From contig DEIB01000038.1 of assembly GCA_002352215.1 (NCBI GenBank), positions 62,001-126,000 of the forward strand: a stretch of 64,000 nucleotides of DNA, given 5' to 3'. Source of the stretch: Chthonomonas sp. UBA2785. Lineage in GTDB: Bacteria > Armatimonadota > Fimbriimonadia > Fimbriimonadales > Fimbriimonadaceae. Below are positions 50,902-59,865 of the stretch, one piece after another. Each line of letters begins with the position of its first letter. The first letter of the stretch is position 1. The notes below the pieces were generated by a model. The model was not told the origin of the DNA. It worked only from the letters and a program-made list of their open reading frames with translations, and ran no database searches. A program made the translations under genes and the position numbers.

Positions 50902-51837
50902 TTAGCTCCGTCCATCGGCGGAGGTACCACCATGAGGCCGCGCCAACTGGAACAGCTCTTCCTCCCCTAGCCCGAAAACTTGCCTTATCGCTTCATCCGC
51001 CGCCGTGTAGCCCCGAATGCGCAACCAGATATCTTTGATCAATCCGTTATCCGTAAAGGCATCGAGCGTAGCCCCCAGTTGCCTCTCGCCGGGGTTGGAG
51101 CTGCGCCGAGCCAGCCACTGGCCAATGAGACACGCCTGCATGTAGGCCCGGAGCACGCGCTGGCCGGGGTCATCCACCCGGTTCGCGCCAAAGGCTTGGT
51201 CGAGCTCCCGGGGGTTCAGCCACGGCCACAGACTGCTGGCAAATCGCCTTCTTGCGCCCTCGGTGGCACTGCGATCCGCCACCTGGGCGATGGCTTCGTT
51301 CAGCCAAATGGGGCAAAGACCACCGGCTCGCTCTTCCACCATCGCGTGAGCAATTTCATGGCTCAGGGCCCGGCCAAAGTCGTCGTAACCCAGCAAGCCA
51401 CCGGGCAAAACAATCTTGTGATGCGAGCCACGGTTGGTGTAGTAGCCGCCCCGATAGGGGAAGTAGCGCACATCGTGGTGCGGATCGAGCAGGCAAATGG
51501 TGAGCGGGGCTGCCGGTTGCCACCCAAATCGGGCCACCACATCATCCCAAGCCTCGCGGGCCTGCTCCAGGTCCACGGGGTCAGGCTCAAGGTCCATGGG
51601 CCACTCCACGGTGATGCTGGGCGAGACACTGGCCATACGGTTGGCCATTCGTGTGCGCCACTCCGCCTCGATGGACATCCATGTCGCCAGCATCGACCCC
51701 CCGTAGGCACCCACATGGGGGCGGGCGAGGTCGTAGGCCGCGAGGATCTCGTCGCGCTGATAGGCCTTCAGCGCCGCTTGCCAGGCCACCGCACTATCGT
51801 GCATCGCGGGTGAGGAATCGGTCTCGCCGGGGGTCAA
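50902..51837 (-). CDS. Peptidase MA-like zinc metalloprotease (gluzincin)
   Basis: This 311-residue protein carries SHEIAHAMVEER followed by PIWLNEAIAQ, the HExxH...E arrangement of gluzincin peptidases of the MA clan. His and Glu ligands are complete. No signal peptide or membrane segment is obvious, so a cytoplasmic location is assumed. TTG at 51837 overlaps the stop of the upstream symporter gene (TTGA), which suggests translational coupling; ATG 51804 is an alternative. Pairing of a soluble protease with a dicarboxylate symporter is unusual. Substrate unknown. Confidence 0.65.
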   Translation of the reverse strand: MTPGETDSSPAMHDSAVAWQAALKAYQRDEILAAYDLARPHVGAYGGSMLATWMSIEAEWRTRMANRMASVSPSITVEWPMDLEPDPVDLEQAREAWDDVVARFGWQPAAPLTICLLDPHHDVRYFPYRGGYYTNRGSHHKIVLPGGLLGYDDFGRALSHEIAHAMVEERAGGLCPIWLNEAIAQVADRSATEGARRRFASSLWPWLNPRELDQAFGANRVDDPGQRVLRAYMQACLIGQWLARRSSNPGERQLGATLDAFTDNGLIKDIWLRIRGYTAADEAIRQVFGLGEEELFQLARPHGGTSADGRS

Positions 51838-53159
51838 TCCACTCCTTCAGGGATCGCCACGCCGCCGCCTTCCATGCCGCTCACGCACGCCGCAATGGTG
51901 ATGTCGCCCACAACATTGAGTACGGTGCGGCTCATATCCAGGATGCGGTCAATCCCAATGACTACGCCGATAAGCTCCACCGGAATCCCAAACTTGGCGA
52001 GGATGACCCCGATCATCGGCCAGGCGCCGCCCGGCACCCCGGCTGTACCAATCCCCGCAAGGATCGCGAGCCCCATGATGGTGAGTTGCTGGCTGAAATC
52101 CAGGTTGACTCCCGCGAACTGGGCGAGGAAAAGGATGGTGATGCCCTCGAAAAGCGCCGTGCCGTTCTGGTTGGCCGTCGCGCCCACGGTGAGTACAAAC
52201 GAGGAGGTCTTGCGCGGCAAGCCCACTTCTTGCTCGGCCACGCGCAAGGCCACCGGTAGCGTCGCATTGCTACTACTGGTGCTAAACGCGGTGAGAATCA
52301 CCTCCTTGCATTGCCGGAAGAACTGCACCGGGTCCCGCTTCGCCACGAACTTGAGGAAGATCGGATAAGTGACAAACATGTGCAAGGCCAGGGCCGCCAG
52401 CACCAAGATGACGTACTGCCCCACTGCCACCACCGCGTTGGCCCCCAGGCTGCTGGCCGCCCGGAACACAAGGAAAAACACGCCTATTGGCGCGTACTTC
52501 ATCGCGAACTCCACCATTTTCTGGCTGACCAAGAAGAGCCCTTCGATGAAGTTCTTTACTGGCGCGGCCCGTTCCGGCTCCACCGCCGCCAGCGCCAAAC
52601 CAAACACAAGCGCAAAGAACATGAACGGCAAGATGCCGCCGGTGAGGGCACGGTTGGCTTCCTTCAGCGGGTTCTTAGGGATGATCCCCCACACCGGAGG
52701 CTCGTCGGCCTCGGCCTTGACCTCTGCCTTCTTCTTGGCTTCTTCGGCGTTGATGCCTGCTGTGAGGCGCTCGCGTTCGGCATCACTGATGCCGGCGCCG
52801 GGCTTGACCAGGTTCACCCCGCCCAGGCCAATACCCACCGCAATGCCGCTGAGAATGATGGTGAGGAGCAGCGCCCGCAGGCCGGTGCGGCCCACCTTGG
52901 CCGCCTCGCCAATTTCCGCCACCCCGTTGACCAGGGCACTGAAGAGGAGCGGCACCACCACCATAAAGATGAGGTAGAGGAAGATGTCGCCGAGCGGGGT
53001 CGCCCAGTTGGCGTTGAAGTCCTTGAGCGCCTGGTTGGCCGTTCCCTCCGGCAGCACGCTTTGGGCAATGGCACCGGCCATCGCGCCCAACAGCAACCCC
53101 ACGAAAATCTTGGTGTGCTGCGGCATTTTCCGCTTGGCGGCCGGGGCGGTTTCACTCAT
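51834..53159 (-). CDS. Dicarboxylate/amino acid:cation symporter (DAACS family, GltP/DctA-like)
   Basis: The 441-residue polytopic transporter has the DAACS signatures: the serine-rich hairpin ILTAFSTSSSNATLPVALR, the ligand/cation motif VLTVGATANQNGTALFEG, the GTAGVPGGAW hairpin tip and IGIDRILDMSRTVLNVVGD. It imports glutamate, aspartate or C4-dicarboxylates with H+ or Na+. An extended charged loop of about 50 residues (AEEAKKKAEVKAEADEP) lies between early helices, longer than in E. coli GltP. It is followed by a coupled metalloprotease gene. Confidence 0.92.
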   Translation of the reverse strand: MSETAPAAKRKMPQHTKIFVGLLLGAMAGAIAQSVLPEGTANQALKDFNANWATPLGDIFLYLIFMVVVPLLFSALVNGVAEIGEAAKVGRTGLRALLLTIILSGIAVGIGLGGVNLVKPGAGISDAERERLTAGINAEEAKKKAEVKAEADEPPVWGIIPKNPLKEANRALTGGILPFMFFALVFGLALAAVEPERAAPVKNFIEGLFLVSQKMVEFAMKYAPIGVFFLVFRAASSLGANAVVAVGQYVILVLAALALHMFVTYPIFLKFVAKRDPVQFFRQCKEVILTAFSTSSSNATLPVALRVAEQEVGLPRKTSSFVLTVGATANQNGTALFEGITILFLAQFAGVNLDFSQQLTIMGLAILAGIGTAGVPGGAWPMIGVILAKFGIPVELIGVVIGIDRILDMSRTVLNVVGDITIAACVSGMEGGGVAIPEGVD

Positions 53160-53208
53160 GGCTCAGAGTCTTACCCGATGGTTCCCACTCTTGGCCCTTG
53201 GTGAGCGC

Positions 53209-53625
53209 TCAGCGGCCGGCCTGCATGGCGATCACGACGATCAACCCGATGGTGCCCAGCGCCCCCATGATCACACCGAACCACGCGCGGCCCTTACCGT
53301 CGTATTTGTCCGAATTGTTGATCTGGTTGAGGGCGAGAATGCCGGTGAGCAGCGCGAACGGCGCGAACACCAACAGCACCGAGACTAACCCCAAATAGCT
53401 CGCGATAATCGCCCACGGGGACGCCCGCAGCGGCACCACATACTTGAGGAAACCCGGATCCTTCTCGGCGGGGCGCTGGTGCGCATACTGCCCGCTGGCG
53501 TAGGGGTTGGGCACGCTCGGTTGCTGGCCGTATTGGCCTTCGTAGAGGTTGGGCGGCGGGGATTGCGGAGCGCGGGGCGGGGGCGTGGGTTGGCCCTGCG
53601 ACTGATTCGGGTCGTTGGGGTTCAT
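53209..53625 (-). CDS. DUF4190 membrane protein with Pro/Gln-rich N terminus
   Basis: This 138-residue protein begins MNPNDPNQSQGQPTPPPRAP, a Pro/Gln/Tyr-rich disordered region to about residue 65. Two transmembrane helices follow (ASPWAIIASYLGLVSVLLVF and the C-terminal GVIMGALGTIGLIVVIAM) with the short loop ALNQINNSDKYDGKGRAW. That is the DUF4190 arrangement; function is unknown. Start 53625 is chosen because a TAAAGT box lies seven bases upstream; the longer frame to 53691 reads through the ppdK terminator. Confidence 0.78.
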   Translation of the reverse strand: MNPNDPNQSQGQPTPPPRAPQSPPPNLYEGQYGQQPSVPNPYASGQYAHQRPAEKDPGFLKYVVPLRASPWAIIASYLGLVSVLLVFAPFALLTGILALNQINNSDKYDGKGRAWFGVIMGALGTIGLIVVIAMQAGR

Positions 53626-53632
53626 GCCGCAA

Positions 53633-53638
53633 ACTTTA
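53633..53638 (-). promoter_or_regulatory. Leaderless-type -10 box of the DUF4190 gene
   Basis: TAAAGT on the minus strand is seven bases before the ATG at 53625. Confidence 0.45.
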
Positions 53639-53654
53639 CCAAAACCCTCCCCGA

Positions 53655-53692
53655 AAAGAAAATGGCGCCGATGCTTTCGCATCCGCGCCATT
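53655..53692 (-). terminator. Rho-independent terminator after ppdK
   Basis: On the minus strand AATGGCGC-G-GATGC, a GAAA tetraloop, then GCATC-G-GCGCCATT, followed by TTCTTTT. Confidence 0.85.
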
Positions 53693-53714
53693 CCTATCTC
53701 GGCCGTAGCGAGAT

Positions 53715-56408
53715 TTACTTGTCGAGGGTGACCTTGACTCGCTCTTGCAGAGCCGCTTGCGCCGCGCTGAGGCGAGCAATCGGTACCCGGAACGGGCTGC
53801 AGCTCACGTAGTCCAGACCAATGTCGTGGCAGAAGTACACGGATTCCGGATCGCCGCCGTGCTCACCGCAGATGCCGCACTTGAGTCCAGCCCGCTGAGC
53901 GCGACCCTTTTCGACACCCATGCGCATGAGTTGGCCCACGCCGCCACGGTCGATCGTCTCGAACACGTTGTAGGGCAGGATCTTCTGCTCCACGTAGTCC
54001 TTGAGGAACTTGCCTTCGGCGTCATCACGCGAGTAACCGAACGTCATCTGCGTGAGGTCGTTGGTGCCGAACGAGAAGAACTGAGCGAACTCGGCAATCT
54101 CGTCGGCCGTGAGGGCAGCGCGCGGGATTTCGATCATCGTGCCGAACATGTAAGGCACCTTCACGCCCCACTCTTCCTGCACTTCGGTCGCCACGCTTTC
54201 CAGCTGCGTTTGCACCACCTTGAGCTCGTTCACGTGGCCCACCAGCGGGATCATGATCTCGGGGTGAACCTTCACGCCGCGCTTCGTCAACTTGCAGGCC
54301 GCCGCCATGATGGCGCGGGTCTGCATGGCCACGATGCCCGGGAACACAATGCTGAGGCGCACACCGCGCAGGCCCATCATCGGGTTCGATTCGTGCATGC
54401 TCTCCACGGCTTGCAGCAGGGCGCGCTTCTCTTCCAGCAGGGCCTTGATGGAGTCGCCGCCTAGCGAGTTCGCTGCGATCTGAAGTTCGGTGACTTCCTT
54501 GCTCAGTTCCACCAGGTTGGGGAGGAACTCATGGAGCGGCGGGTCGATCAGGCGGATCGTCACCGGCTTGCCGTCCATCGCTTCGAAGATGCCTTCGAAG
54601 TCGCTCTGCTGCACCACCTCAAGCTTGAGGAGGGCGGCTTCGCGCTGGGCATCGCTCTTGGCAAGGATCATGTCGCGCACGATCGGCAGGCGGTCGGCTT
54701 CGAAGAACATGTGCTCGGTGCGGCAAAGGCCAATGCCCTGCGCGCCGAAGTCCAGCGCCTGGCGGGCGTCGCGCGGGTTGTCCGCGTTGGCGCGCACATC
54801 CAGTCGGCGGTACTCGTCGCACCACTCCATCAGCGTGCCAAAGTGGCCGCTCACGTCCGGCGCGATCAGCGGAAGCTGCTGCAGGAAAACGTCGCCCGTG
54901 CTGCCGTCCACGCTAATGATGTCGCCTTCGTTGACCGTTTGGCCGTCCACCGAGAATGTGCGCGTGCGCAGGTCCACGTGGAGCGATTCACAACCCGCCA
55001 CACACGGGATGCCAAAGCCACGGGCCACCACCGCCGCGTGCGAGGTCTTGCCCCCACGCGCCGTGAGGATGCCCTGCGCGGCCAGCATGCCGTGCACGTC
55101 ATCCGGGTTCGTTTCGTCACGAACCAAAATCACCTTTTCGCCCGCATCACCCAGTCGCTGCGCGGTATCAGCGTCAAAGACGGCCTTCCCGACGGCGGCA
55201 CCCGGGGAGGCCGCGAGGCCACGGGCCACGGCCTTGATGCCGCGATCCGTCACGTAAACATCGTCAATGCGCGGGTGCAGAAGCTGGTCCAGGTGGCTGG
55301 CCGTCACGCGTTGCACGGCCACTTCCTTTTGGATCAGGCCTTCGTTCACCATTTCCACGGCGATGCGCACGGCGGCGGGGCCGGTGCGCTTACCGGTGCG
55401 GCACTGGAGCATGAACAGACGACCCTTTTCGATCGTGAACTCCAGGTCCTGCATGTCCTTGTAGTGACCTTCCAGGCGGTTGCAAATGGCCACAAACTCG
55501 TCGTAGACGGCCTTGTTCTGCTTTTCGAGTTCGCTGATGGGCACGGGGGTGCGGACGCCAGCCACGACGTCTTCGCCCTGGGCGTTCATCAGGTATTCGC
55601 CGTAGAGGTAGTTCTCGCCGGTGCTGGGGTCGCGGGTGAAGGCCACGCCGGTGCCACAGTCGTCACCCAGGTTGCCAAAGACCATCGCTTGCACGTTGAC
55701 AGCGGTGCCGATCTCGTCGGGGATGCGCTCGGTGCGGCGGTAGATGATGGCGCGGTCGTTGTTCCAGGACTTGAACACGGCCTCGATGGCCAGTTCCAGT
55801 TGCTTCCACGGGTCGGTCGGGAACGAGGCGCCCGTTTCCTTCTGCACGATGGCCAGGAATTCGTTGGAAATCTCCTTCAGGTCTTGCGCGGTCAGGTCAG
55901 TGTCGAGCTTGATGCCGCGGCTCTTCTTCTTGGCGTCAAAGGCGTGCTCGAAGGTTTCCTTCTCGAGGCCCAGCACCACCGCCGAGAACATCATGATGAA
56001 GCGGCGATAGGCGTCGTAAGCAAAGCGCTCGCTGCCACTTTCGTTGATCACGCCCTGGAGCGTCTCGGGGTTGAGACCGAGGTTGAGGATCGTGTCCATC
56101 ATGCCCGGCATGCTGAACTTGGCGCCCGAGCGAACCGAGACCAGCAGCGGATTGGTGCTGCCACCAAACGTCTTGCCCAGGTCCTTCTCCACGGCCGCCA
56201 CGGCCGTCCGCACTTGACCCATCAATTCGGCCGGCAAGGTGCGGCCATTGGCGTAGTACTCCATACACTGCGCCGTGGTGATGGTGAAACCCGGGGGCAC
56301 CGGGAGTCCGATGTTGGACATTTCCGAAAGGTTCGCACCTTTACCGCCGAGGAGATCTCGCATGGAGGCATCGCCTTCCGAGAACAGATATACGCGCTTT
56401 TCGCTCAT
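53715..56408 (-). CDS. ppdK: Pyruvate, phosphate dikinase
   Basis: PPDK interconverts pyruvate, ATP and Pi with PEP, AMP and PPi. The 897-residue length is typical. The N-terminal ATP-grasp part starts YLFSEGDASMRDLLGGKGAN. The swivelling phosphohistidine domain has TARGGKTSHAAVVARGFG, and the C-terminal PEP/pyruvate barrel has GLCRTEHMFF and the active-site cysteine in KCGICGEHGGDP. With pyruvate dehydrogenase E1 encoded 3 kb away it places pyruvate metabolism at the centre of this stretch. It is a single-gene unit with its own terminator. Confidence 0.97.
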   Translation of the reverse strand: MSEKRVYLFSEGDASMRDLLGGKGANLSEMSNIGLPVPPGFTITTAQCMEYYANGRTLPAELMGQVRTAVAAVEKDLGKTFGGSTNPLLVSVRSGAKFSMPGMMDTILNLGLNPETLQGVINESGSERFAYDAYRRFIMMFSAVVLGLEKETFEHAFDAKKKSRGIKLDTDLTAQDLKEISNEFLAIVQKETGASFPTDPWKQLELAIEAVFKSWNNDRAIIYRRTERIPDEIGTAVNVQAMVFGNLGDDCGTGVAFTRDPSTGENYLYGEYLMNAQGEDVVAGVRTPVPISELEKQNKAVYDEFVAICNRLEGHYKDMQDLEFTIEKGRLFMLQCRTGKRTGPAAVRIAVEMVNEGLIQKEVAVQRVTASHLDQLLHPRIDDVYVTDRGIKAVARGLAASPGAAVGKAVFDADTAQRLGDAGEKVILVRDETNPDDVHGMLAAQGILTARGGKTSHAAVVARGFGIPCVAGCESLHVDLRTRTFSVDGQTVNEGDIISVDGSTGDVFLQQLPLIAPDVSGHFGTLMEWCDEYRRLDVRANADNPRDARQALDFGAQGIGLCRTEHMFFEADRLPIVRDMILAKSDAQREAALLKLEVVQQSDFEGIFEAMDGKPVTIRLIDPPLHEFLPNLVELSKEVTELQIAANSLGGDSIKALLEEKRALLQAVESMHESNPMMGLRGVRLSIVFPGIVAMQTRAIMAAACKLTKRGVKVHPEIMIPLVGHVNELKVVQTQLESVATEVQEEWGVKVPYMFGTMIEIPRAALTADEIAEFAQFFSFGTNDLTQMTFGYSRDDAEGKFLKDYVEQKILPYNVFETIDRGGVGQLMRMGVEKGRAQRAGLKCGICGEHGGDPESVYFCHDIGLDYVSCSPFRVPIARLSAAQAALQERVKVTLDK

Positions 56409-56544
56409 GTTGAGGCTACAAATCCTGGTTTGGGATTTAGCCAGCCCACGGCACCTTTGGCGCAGGACGGCACTTCAGCAGAGGTTACCCGCCGCCATTC
56501 TCGGACCCAGGAAGGGGAAAACCTACACGTATCGGCCCTCTCGC

Positions 56545-56550
56545 TATACT
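56545..56550 (+). promoter_or_regulatory. Leaderless-type -10 box of the methyltransferase gene
   Basis: TATACT lies eight bases before the ATG at 56559. Confidence 0.5.
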
Positions 56551-56558
56551 AGAAGAGC

Positions 56559-57221
56559 ATGCCCGAGCCGGTAGACATTGAGGTGCGTAAGGCGGCGGCC
56601 CGCCTGGCCAACCGCGCCCGAGAGCAGGGCCAGCCATCGCAGTGGTTTGAGCCTCTGTATCAGGCGGCGGATGGTGATGCCCGGTACGTGCCCTGGGCCG
56701 ATCTGGAGCCCCACCCACTCTTGCACGACCCTGCGCCCCAATCCCCAAAATCCAGTGGCCGAGCCGCCGTGGTGGGCTGTGGGCTGGGCGACGACGCCGA
56801 ATGGGTGGCCGCACGGGCCGATTCCGTATGGGCATTTGATGTCAGTGCCACCGCCATCGAGTGGGCGAAGCAACGGTGGCCGGACACCCGCGTGCAATAC
56901 GAGCAAGCCGACCTCTTTGCCTTGCCGCCCGAGCGCTTGGGTGCGTTTGATTGGGTCGTCGAAGTCTACACCTTGCAGGCCCTGCCGCCCGAAAGCCGCG
57001 CCGCCGCCAGCCGGGCCATCGCCTCGCTCCTAGCCCCCGGAGGGGAGCTCTGGATCATTACCCGCATCCGCCCCGATGACGGCGAATGGGGTCCGGTGCC
57101 CTGGCCGCTCCTCCGCCGCGAACTGGACGCCTTATCCACCATGGGCCTGGAGTTTGTAAAGGAAGCGGCACTGCCCGACACCGACCTGGTGCGAAGCCAC
57201 TGGCGCCGGCCTGCTGGCTAA
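56559..57221 (+). CDS. Class I SAM-dependent methyltransferase
   Basis: The 220-residue protein has a Rossmann methyltransferase core: motif I AAVVGCGLGDDAEWVA, an acidic end of strand 2 in VWAFDVSATAIEWAKQRW, QADLFALP and FDWVVEVYTLQALPPESR. LLAPGGELWIITR follows. The first 65 residues are helical, with WFEPLYQAADGDARYVPW, a pattern seen in thiopurine-methyltransferase-like or small-molecule methyltransferases. Substrate unknown. Confidence 0.85.
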   Translation: MPEPVDIEVRKAAARLANRAREQGQPSQWFEPLYQAADGDARYVPWADLEPHPLLHDPAPQSPKSSGRAAVVGCGLGDDAEWVAARADSVWAFDVSATAIEWAKQRWPDTRVQYEQADLFALPPERLGAFDWVVEVYTLQALPPESRAAASRAIASLLAPGGELWIITRIRPDDGEWGPVPWPLLRRELDALSTMGLEFVKEAALPDTDLVRSHWRRPAG

Positions 57222-57341
57222 GGGAAAATCGGCCCAAAGTTGGCCCCGGCCCCCGCAGCCGAAAGCGGGATGTGCCATTATTTGTCTTCGCGCCCATTCG
57301 TGTTTGCACGGTGCAAGGACGGGGGCCAGGAACTGAGAATT

Positions 57342-57590
57342 ATGAAGGCCGATACGCATCCGGTGAACAACCCCGTCCTTTGGGTTGACGGTGAACATGA
57401 GTGGCCCGGCCTGTCGACGGCCAAGAGCAACGAAACGCGCACGATTGACGGCGTGGAACACTTCGTGATCCGCCTCGATATCAGCGCCTTCACCCACCCG
57501 TTCTATACGGGCCAAAAGCGCATTGTGGACTCCGCCGGTCGCGTCGAGAAGTTCATGCAGCGCTACGGTCGCGATCGCGCCAAGAAGTGA
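57342..57590 (+). CDS. rpmE: 50S ribosomal protein L31 (bL31, zinc-free form)
   Basis: The 82-residue protein starts MKADTHPVNNPVLWVDGEHE and contains HPFYTGQKRIVDSAGRVEKF, the strongly conserved bL31 ending. The zinc-binding CxxC motifs of type A L31 are absent, as in the C-minus form. The 116-codon frame from 57240 is rejected because the ribosomal protein begins at ATG 57342. It is followed by a terminator. Confidence 0.93.
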   Translation: MKADTHPVNNPVLWVDGEHEWPGLSTAKSNETRTIDGVEHFVIRLDISAFTHPFYTGQKRIVDSAGRVEKFMQRYGRDRAKK

Positions 57591-57618
57591 ACCCTTCCCC
57601 ACTTGGGGAATCCAAACC

Positions 57619-57659
57619 AAGCCTCCTCGCCCCCATCGGGCCGGGAGGCTTTTCTTTTG
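57619..57659 (+). terminator. Rho-independent terminator after rpmE
   Basis: AAGCCTCC pairs with GGAGGCTT around an internal CGCCCC/GGGCCG stem, followed by TTTCTTTTG. Confidence 0.85.
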
Positions 57660-57727
57660 CCGAAACGCCCCTTTTGTATCACTTCATTTCGCGTCATAAC
57701 AGCCGCCCACAATTTTCTTAGCGTGAT

Positions 57728-57756
57728 TTGACAAACCTGACACCGGTCGTTATAGT
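57728..57756 (+). promoter_or_regulatory. Consensus sigma-70-type promoter giving a leaderless mRNA
   Basis: TTGACA, a 17-base spacer and TATAGT are followed by six bases and the ATG at 57763. Transcription should start at or next to the start codon. This is the clearest promoter in the window. Confidence 0.85.
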
Positions 57757-57762
57757 CAACAA

Positions 57763-59052
57763 ATGGCGCAAGAGCCCGGCTATCGCGATCGTTCCGTTCT
57801 GATCCACGGCAAGTTCCGGAGTGAAAAGTGGGATTTCCAAGACCACATCACGCCCCCGATCACCACCGCCGTCACCTTCCGCCTGCGCAGCGCCGAGCGG
57901 GGCGCCGCCGGGTTCCAGCAGTTCGCCAACCCCAACATCAACCGCGACACCGCCACGCCCATCTACATCTATGAGCGGCTGGATGAGCCCTGCAGCGGCA
58001 TGCTGGAGGAGAACCTGGCCTTTGCCGAGCGGGGCGAAACCGCCGTCGTCTTCGCCACGGGCATGGCCGCCATCGCCGCCGCCATCGGCATCCACGTGCG
58101 CCAGGGTGATCACATCGTCATGCCGCCGGCCATTTATGGCTGCACCTACAGCCACGTGGTCAACTGGCTGCCCCGCTTTGGCATCACGCATACGCTGGCC
58201 AATTTCCAAAGCGAAGGCGCCCTTCGCGCCGCCATCCGCCCGGAAACCCGCGTGGTCTACTTCGAGACCCCCACCAACCCCACTATGGAGTTGATTGACC
58301 TCGAGATGGTGGCCCGCGTGGTGGCCGAGGTGAACGCCACCCGCCCCGCCGACCAGCGCGTGGTCAGCATTGTGGATAACACCTTCGCTTCGCCCTTCGG
58401 CCAGCGCCCGCTCACCCACGGCATTGATTTTGTGGTGCACAGCCTCACCAAGCACATCGGTGGCTTCGGCACCAACATGGGGGGCGTGGTCATCGGGCCG
58501 CGCCGCGCGGAGACGGATCTCTTGCTGTACCGCAAGGATTTCGGCGGGAGCATTGCGCCCGATACGGCCTGGCACGTCAGCGTTTACGGCCTGCCGACGC
58601 TGCCCCACCGGCTGGAAGTGCAGCAGCGCAACGCCGCCCTGGTGGCGGATTACTTGGCCGAGCACCCCGCCGTGGCGCAGGTGTGGTACCCGGGGCGGGC
58701 GGACTTCCCGCAGCGGGCCCTGGCCGAGCGGCAAATGCGGGATTACGATGGCAATTTCGCGCCGGGTTCGATGCTGTTCTTTAGCCTGCGCGGGAGCCTG
58801 CAGGAGAGTTACGAAGCGGCCATGCGGGTGAGCAACCACATCGCCGCGCACGCGCTGAGCGTGACCCTGGCGGTGTCGCTGGGGCAGATCAAGACGCTGA
58901 TTGAGCATCCGGCTTCGATGACGCACTCGGCGATTGCGCCGGAAGTGCAGATGCAGGGCGGGATTCTGCCCGGGGGCTTGCGGCTGAGCATCGGGCTGGA
59001 AGACCCGCGCGACATCATTGCCGACTTGGAGCGGGCGCTGGCGTTGGCGTAG
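57763..59052 (+). CDS. Cys/Met-metabolism PLP-dependent enzyme (gamma-synthase/lyase type)
   Basis: The 429-residue enzyme belongs to the cystathionine gamma-synthase / O-acetylhomoserine sulfhydrylase / methionine gamma-lyase group. Visible motifs are FATGMAAIAAAIG, YGCTYSHVVNWLPRFGI, FETPTNPTMELID, SIVDNTFASPFGQRPL and the PLP-lysine motif VHSLTKHIGGFGTNMGG. The C-terminal end has LPGGLRLSIGLEDPRDIIAD. Trans-sulfuration or gamma-elimination activity cannot be told apart from sequence. Strong promoter, leaderless start. Confidence 0.9.
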   Translation: MAQEPGYRDRSVLIHGKFRSEKWDFQDHITPPITTAVTFRLRSAERGAAGFQQFANPNINRDTATPIYIYERLDEPCSGMLEENLAFAERGETAVVFATGMAAIAAAIGIHVRQGDHIVMPPAIYGCTYSHVVNWLPRFGITHTLANFQSEGALRAAIRPETRVVYFETPTNPTMELIDLEMVARVVAEVNATRPADQRVVSIVDNTFASPFGQRPLTHGIDFVVHSLTKHIGGFGTNMGGVVIGPRRAETDLLLYRKDFGGSIAPDTAWHVSVYGLPTLPHRLEVQQRNAALVADYLAEHPAVAQVWYPGRADFPQRALAERQMRDYDGNFAPGSMLFFSLRGSLQESYEAAMRVSNHIAAHALSVTLAVSLGQIKTLIEHPASMTHSAIAPEVQMQGGILPGGLRLSIGLEDPRDIIADLERALALA

Positions 59053-59078
59053 CCTTCCGTATGTCCAACTCAGATCGG

Positions 59079-59084
59079 TAATCT
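59079..59084 (+). promoter_or_regulatory. Leaderless-type -10 box of the 256-residue protein gene
   Basis: TAATCT is six bases before GTG 59091 and supports that start codon. Confidence 0.45.
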
Positions 59085-59090
59085 GGATTC

Positions 59091-59861
59091 GTGAAGGTGC
59101 TTCGATACGACCGGCTCATCCCCGGATACTCATTGATGGAAGCACCAGAGCACCGCGACGTGATAGCCGAGCACTTGTGGCACATTTTTGAGGCAGTTTC
59201 ACTACAAACCTATCTGGGTTCTTTGCGTCATAGTTGGGGCATTGGGGAACACCCGTGGTTTGAGTTTCGGCAGCAAGCCGTCACCCTGCACACCCTTCTC
59301 GCGCCCAACCGATTGCTTTCCTTTGACACCGTCATCGAGCTCTATCGCAATCAAAACCTCTTGTCGCAGGAGTTCACGATGGCCTCCGTACCAAGGGAGG
59401 AGTGGATGCGAACGTGGGAGCGATACAGGACGATCAAGACTCAGCAAGAAGGCATCCAGTTTCCTGATATGGATGCAAAGGTTCAGGCCATCGAAGATGG
59501 TAGAAGACTCACGAAATGGACCATCGAGTGGTGGAAGCTCCTTTGCTGCAGCGTCGTGCTGGATCCGAATGACCCTCATCCCGCCCACTACATTTCCAGG
59601 TTCAGAAGCATCTGCCGACGACAAGCCCGCGATGCCTACAGCAGGAGTTGGGATCGGAATCGCATCAACGACCTCGCTGGCATGGGTCAGGAGCTGCAAA
59701 TCCAGTTCGGTGATCTTATGAGGACCGAACTTGGAGACATCGCCAAGTGGGATTTCTGGAGTCACCATACGATGCCGCATTACCGCGATGCCTTCTATCG
59801 GATCAAGAAGCACTTCGGGTTCTTCGATTCCTGGCCCAAGCCGAACTCTCGGATAGAATAG
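59091..59861 (+). CDS. Unrecognised 256-residue soluble protein
   Basis: This intact frame begins at GTG 59091. It is rich in Trp, His and Arg: WHIFEAVSLQTYLGSLRHSW, ERYRTIKTQQEGIQFPDM, WTIEWWKLLCCSVVLDPND and MPHYRDAFYRIKKHFGFFDS. No signal peptide or membrane segment is evident. I do not recognise a domain. Its codon use is a little less GC-biased than that of glyA next to it. Its last bases contain the glyA -10 box, so the two genes may be transcribed separately. Confidence 0.55.
   Translation: MKVLRYDRLIPGYSLMEAPEHRDVIAEHLWHIFEAVSLQTYLGSLRHSWGIGEHPWFEFRQQAVTLHTLLAPNRLLSFDTVIELYRNQNLLSQEFTMASVPREEWMRTWERYRTIKTQQEGIQFPDMDAKVQAIEDGRRLTKWTIEWWKLLCCSVVLDPNDPHPAHYISRFRSICRRQARDAYSRSWDRNRINDLAGMGQELQIQFGDLMRTELGDIAKWDFWSHHTMPHYRDAFYRIKKHFGFFDSWPKPNSRIE
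59854..59859 (+). promoter_or_regulatory. Leaderless-type -10 box of glyA
   Basis: TAGAAT lies six bases before the glyA ATG, inside the last codons of the preceding gene. Confidence 0.45.
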
Positions 59862-59865
59862 CGGC

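Noticed and set aside
54531..56552. 673-codon plus-strand frame opposite ppdK
   Set aside because: It is a mirror of the strongly conserved PPDK gene and has no recognisable motif.
57600..57762. Riboswitch (SAM type) upstream of the Cys/Met PLP enzyme
   Set aside because: The promoter lies six bases before the start codon, so there is no leader RNA to hold a riboswitch; the hairpin present is the rpmE terminator.
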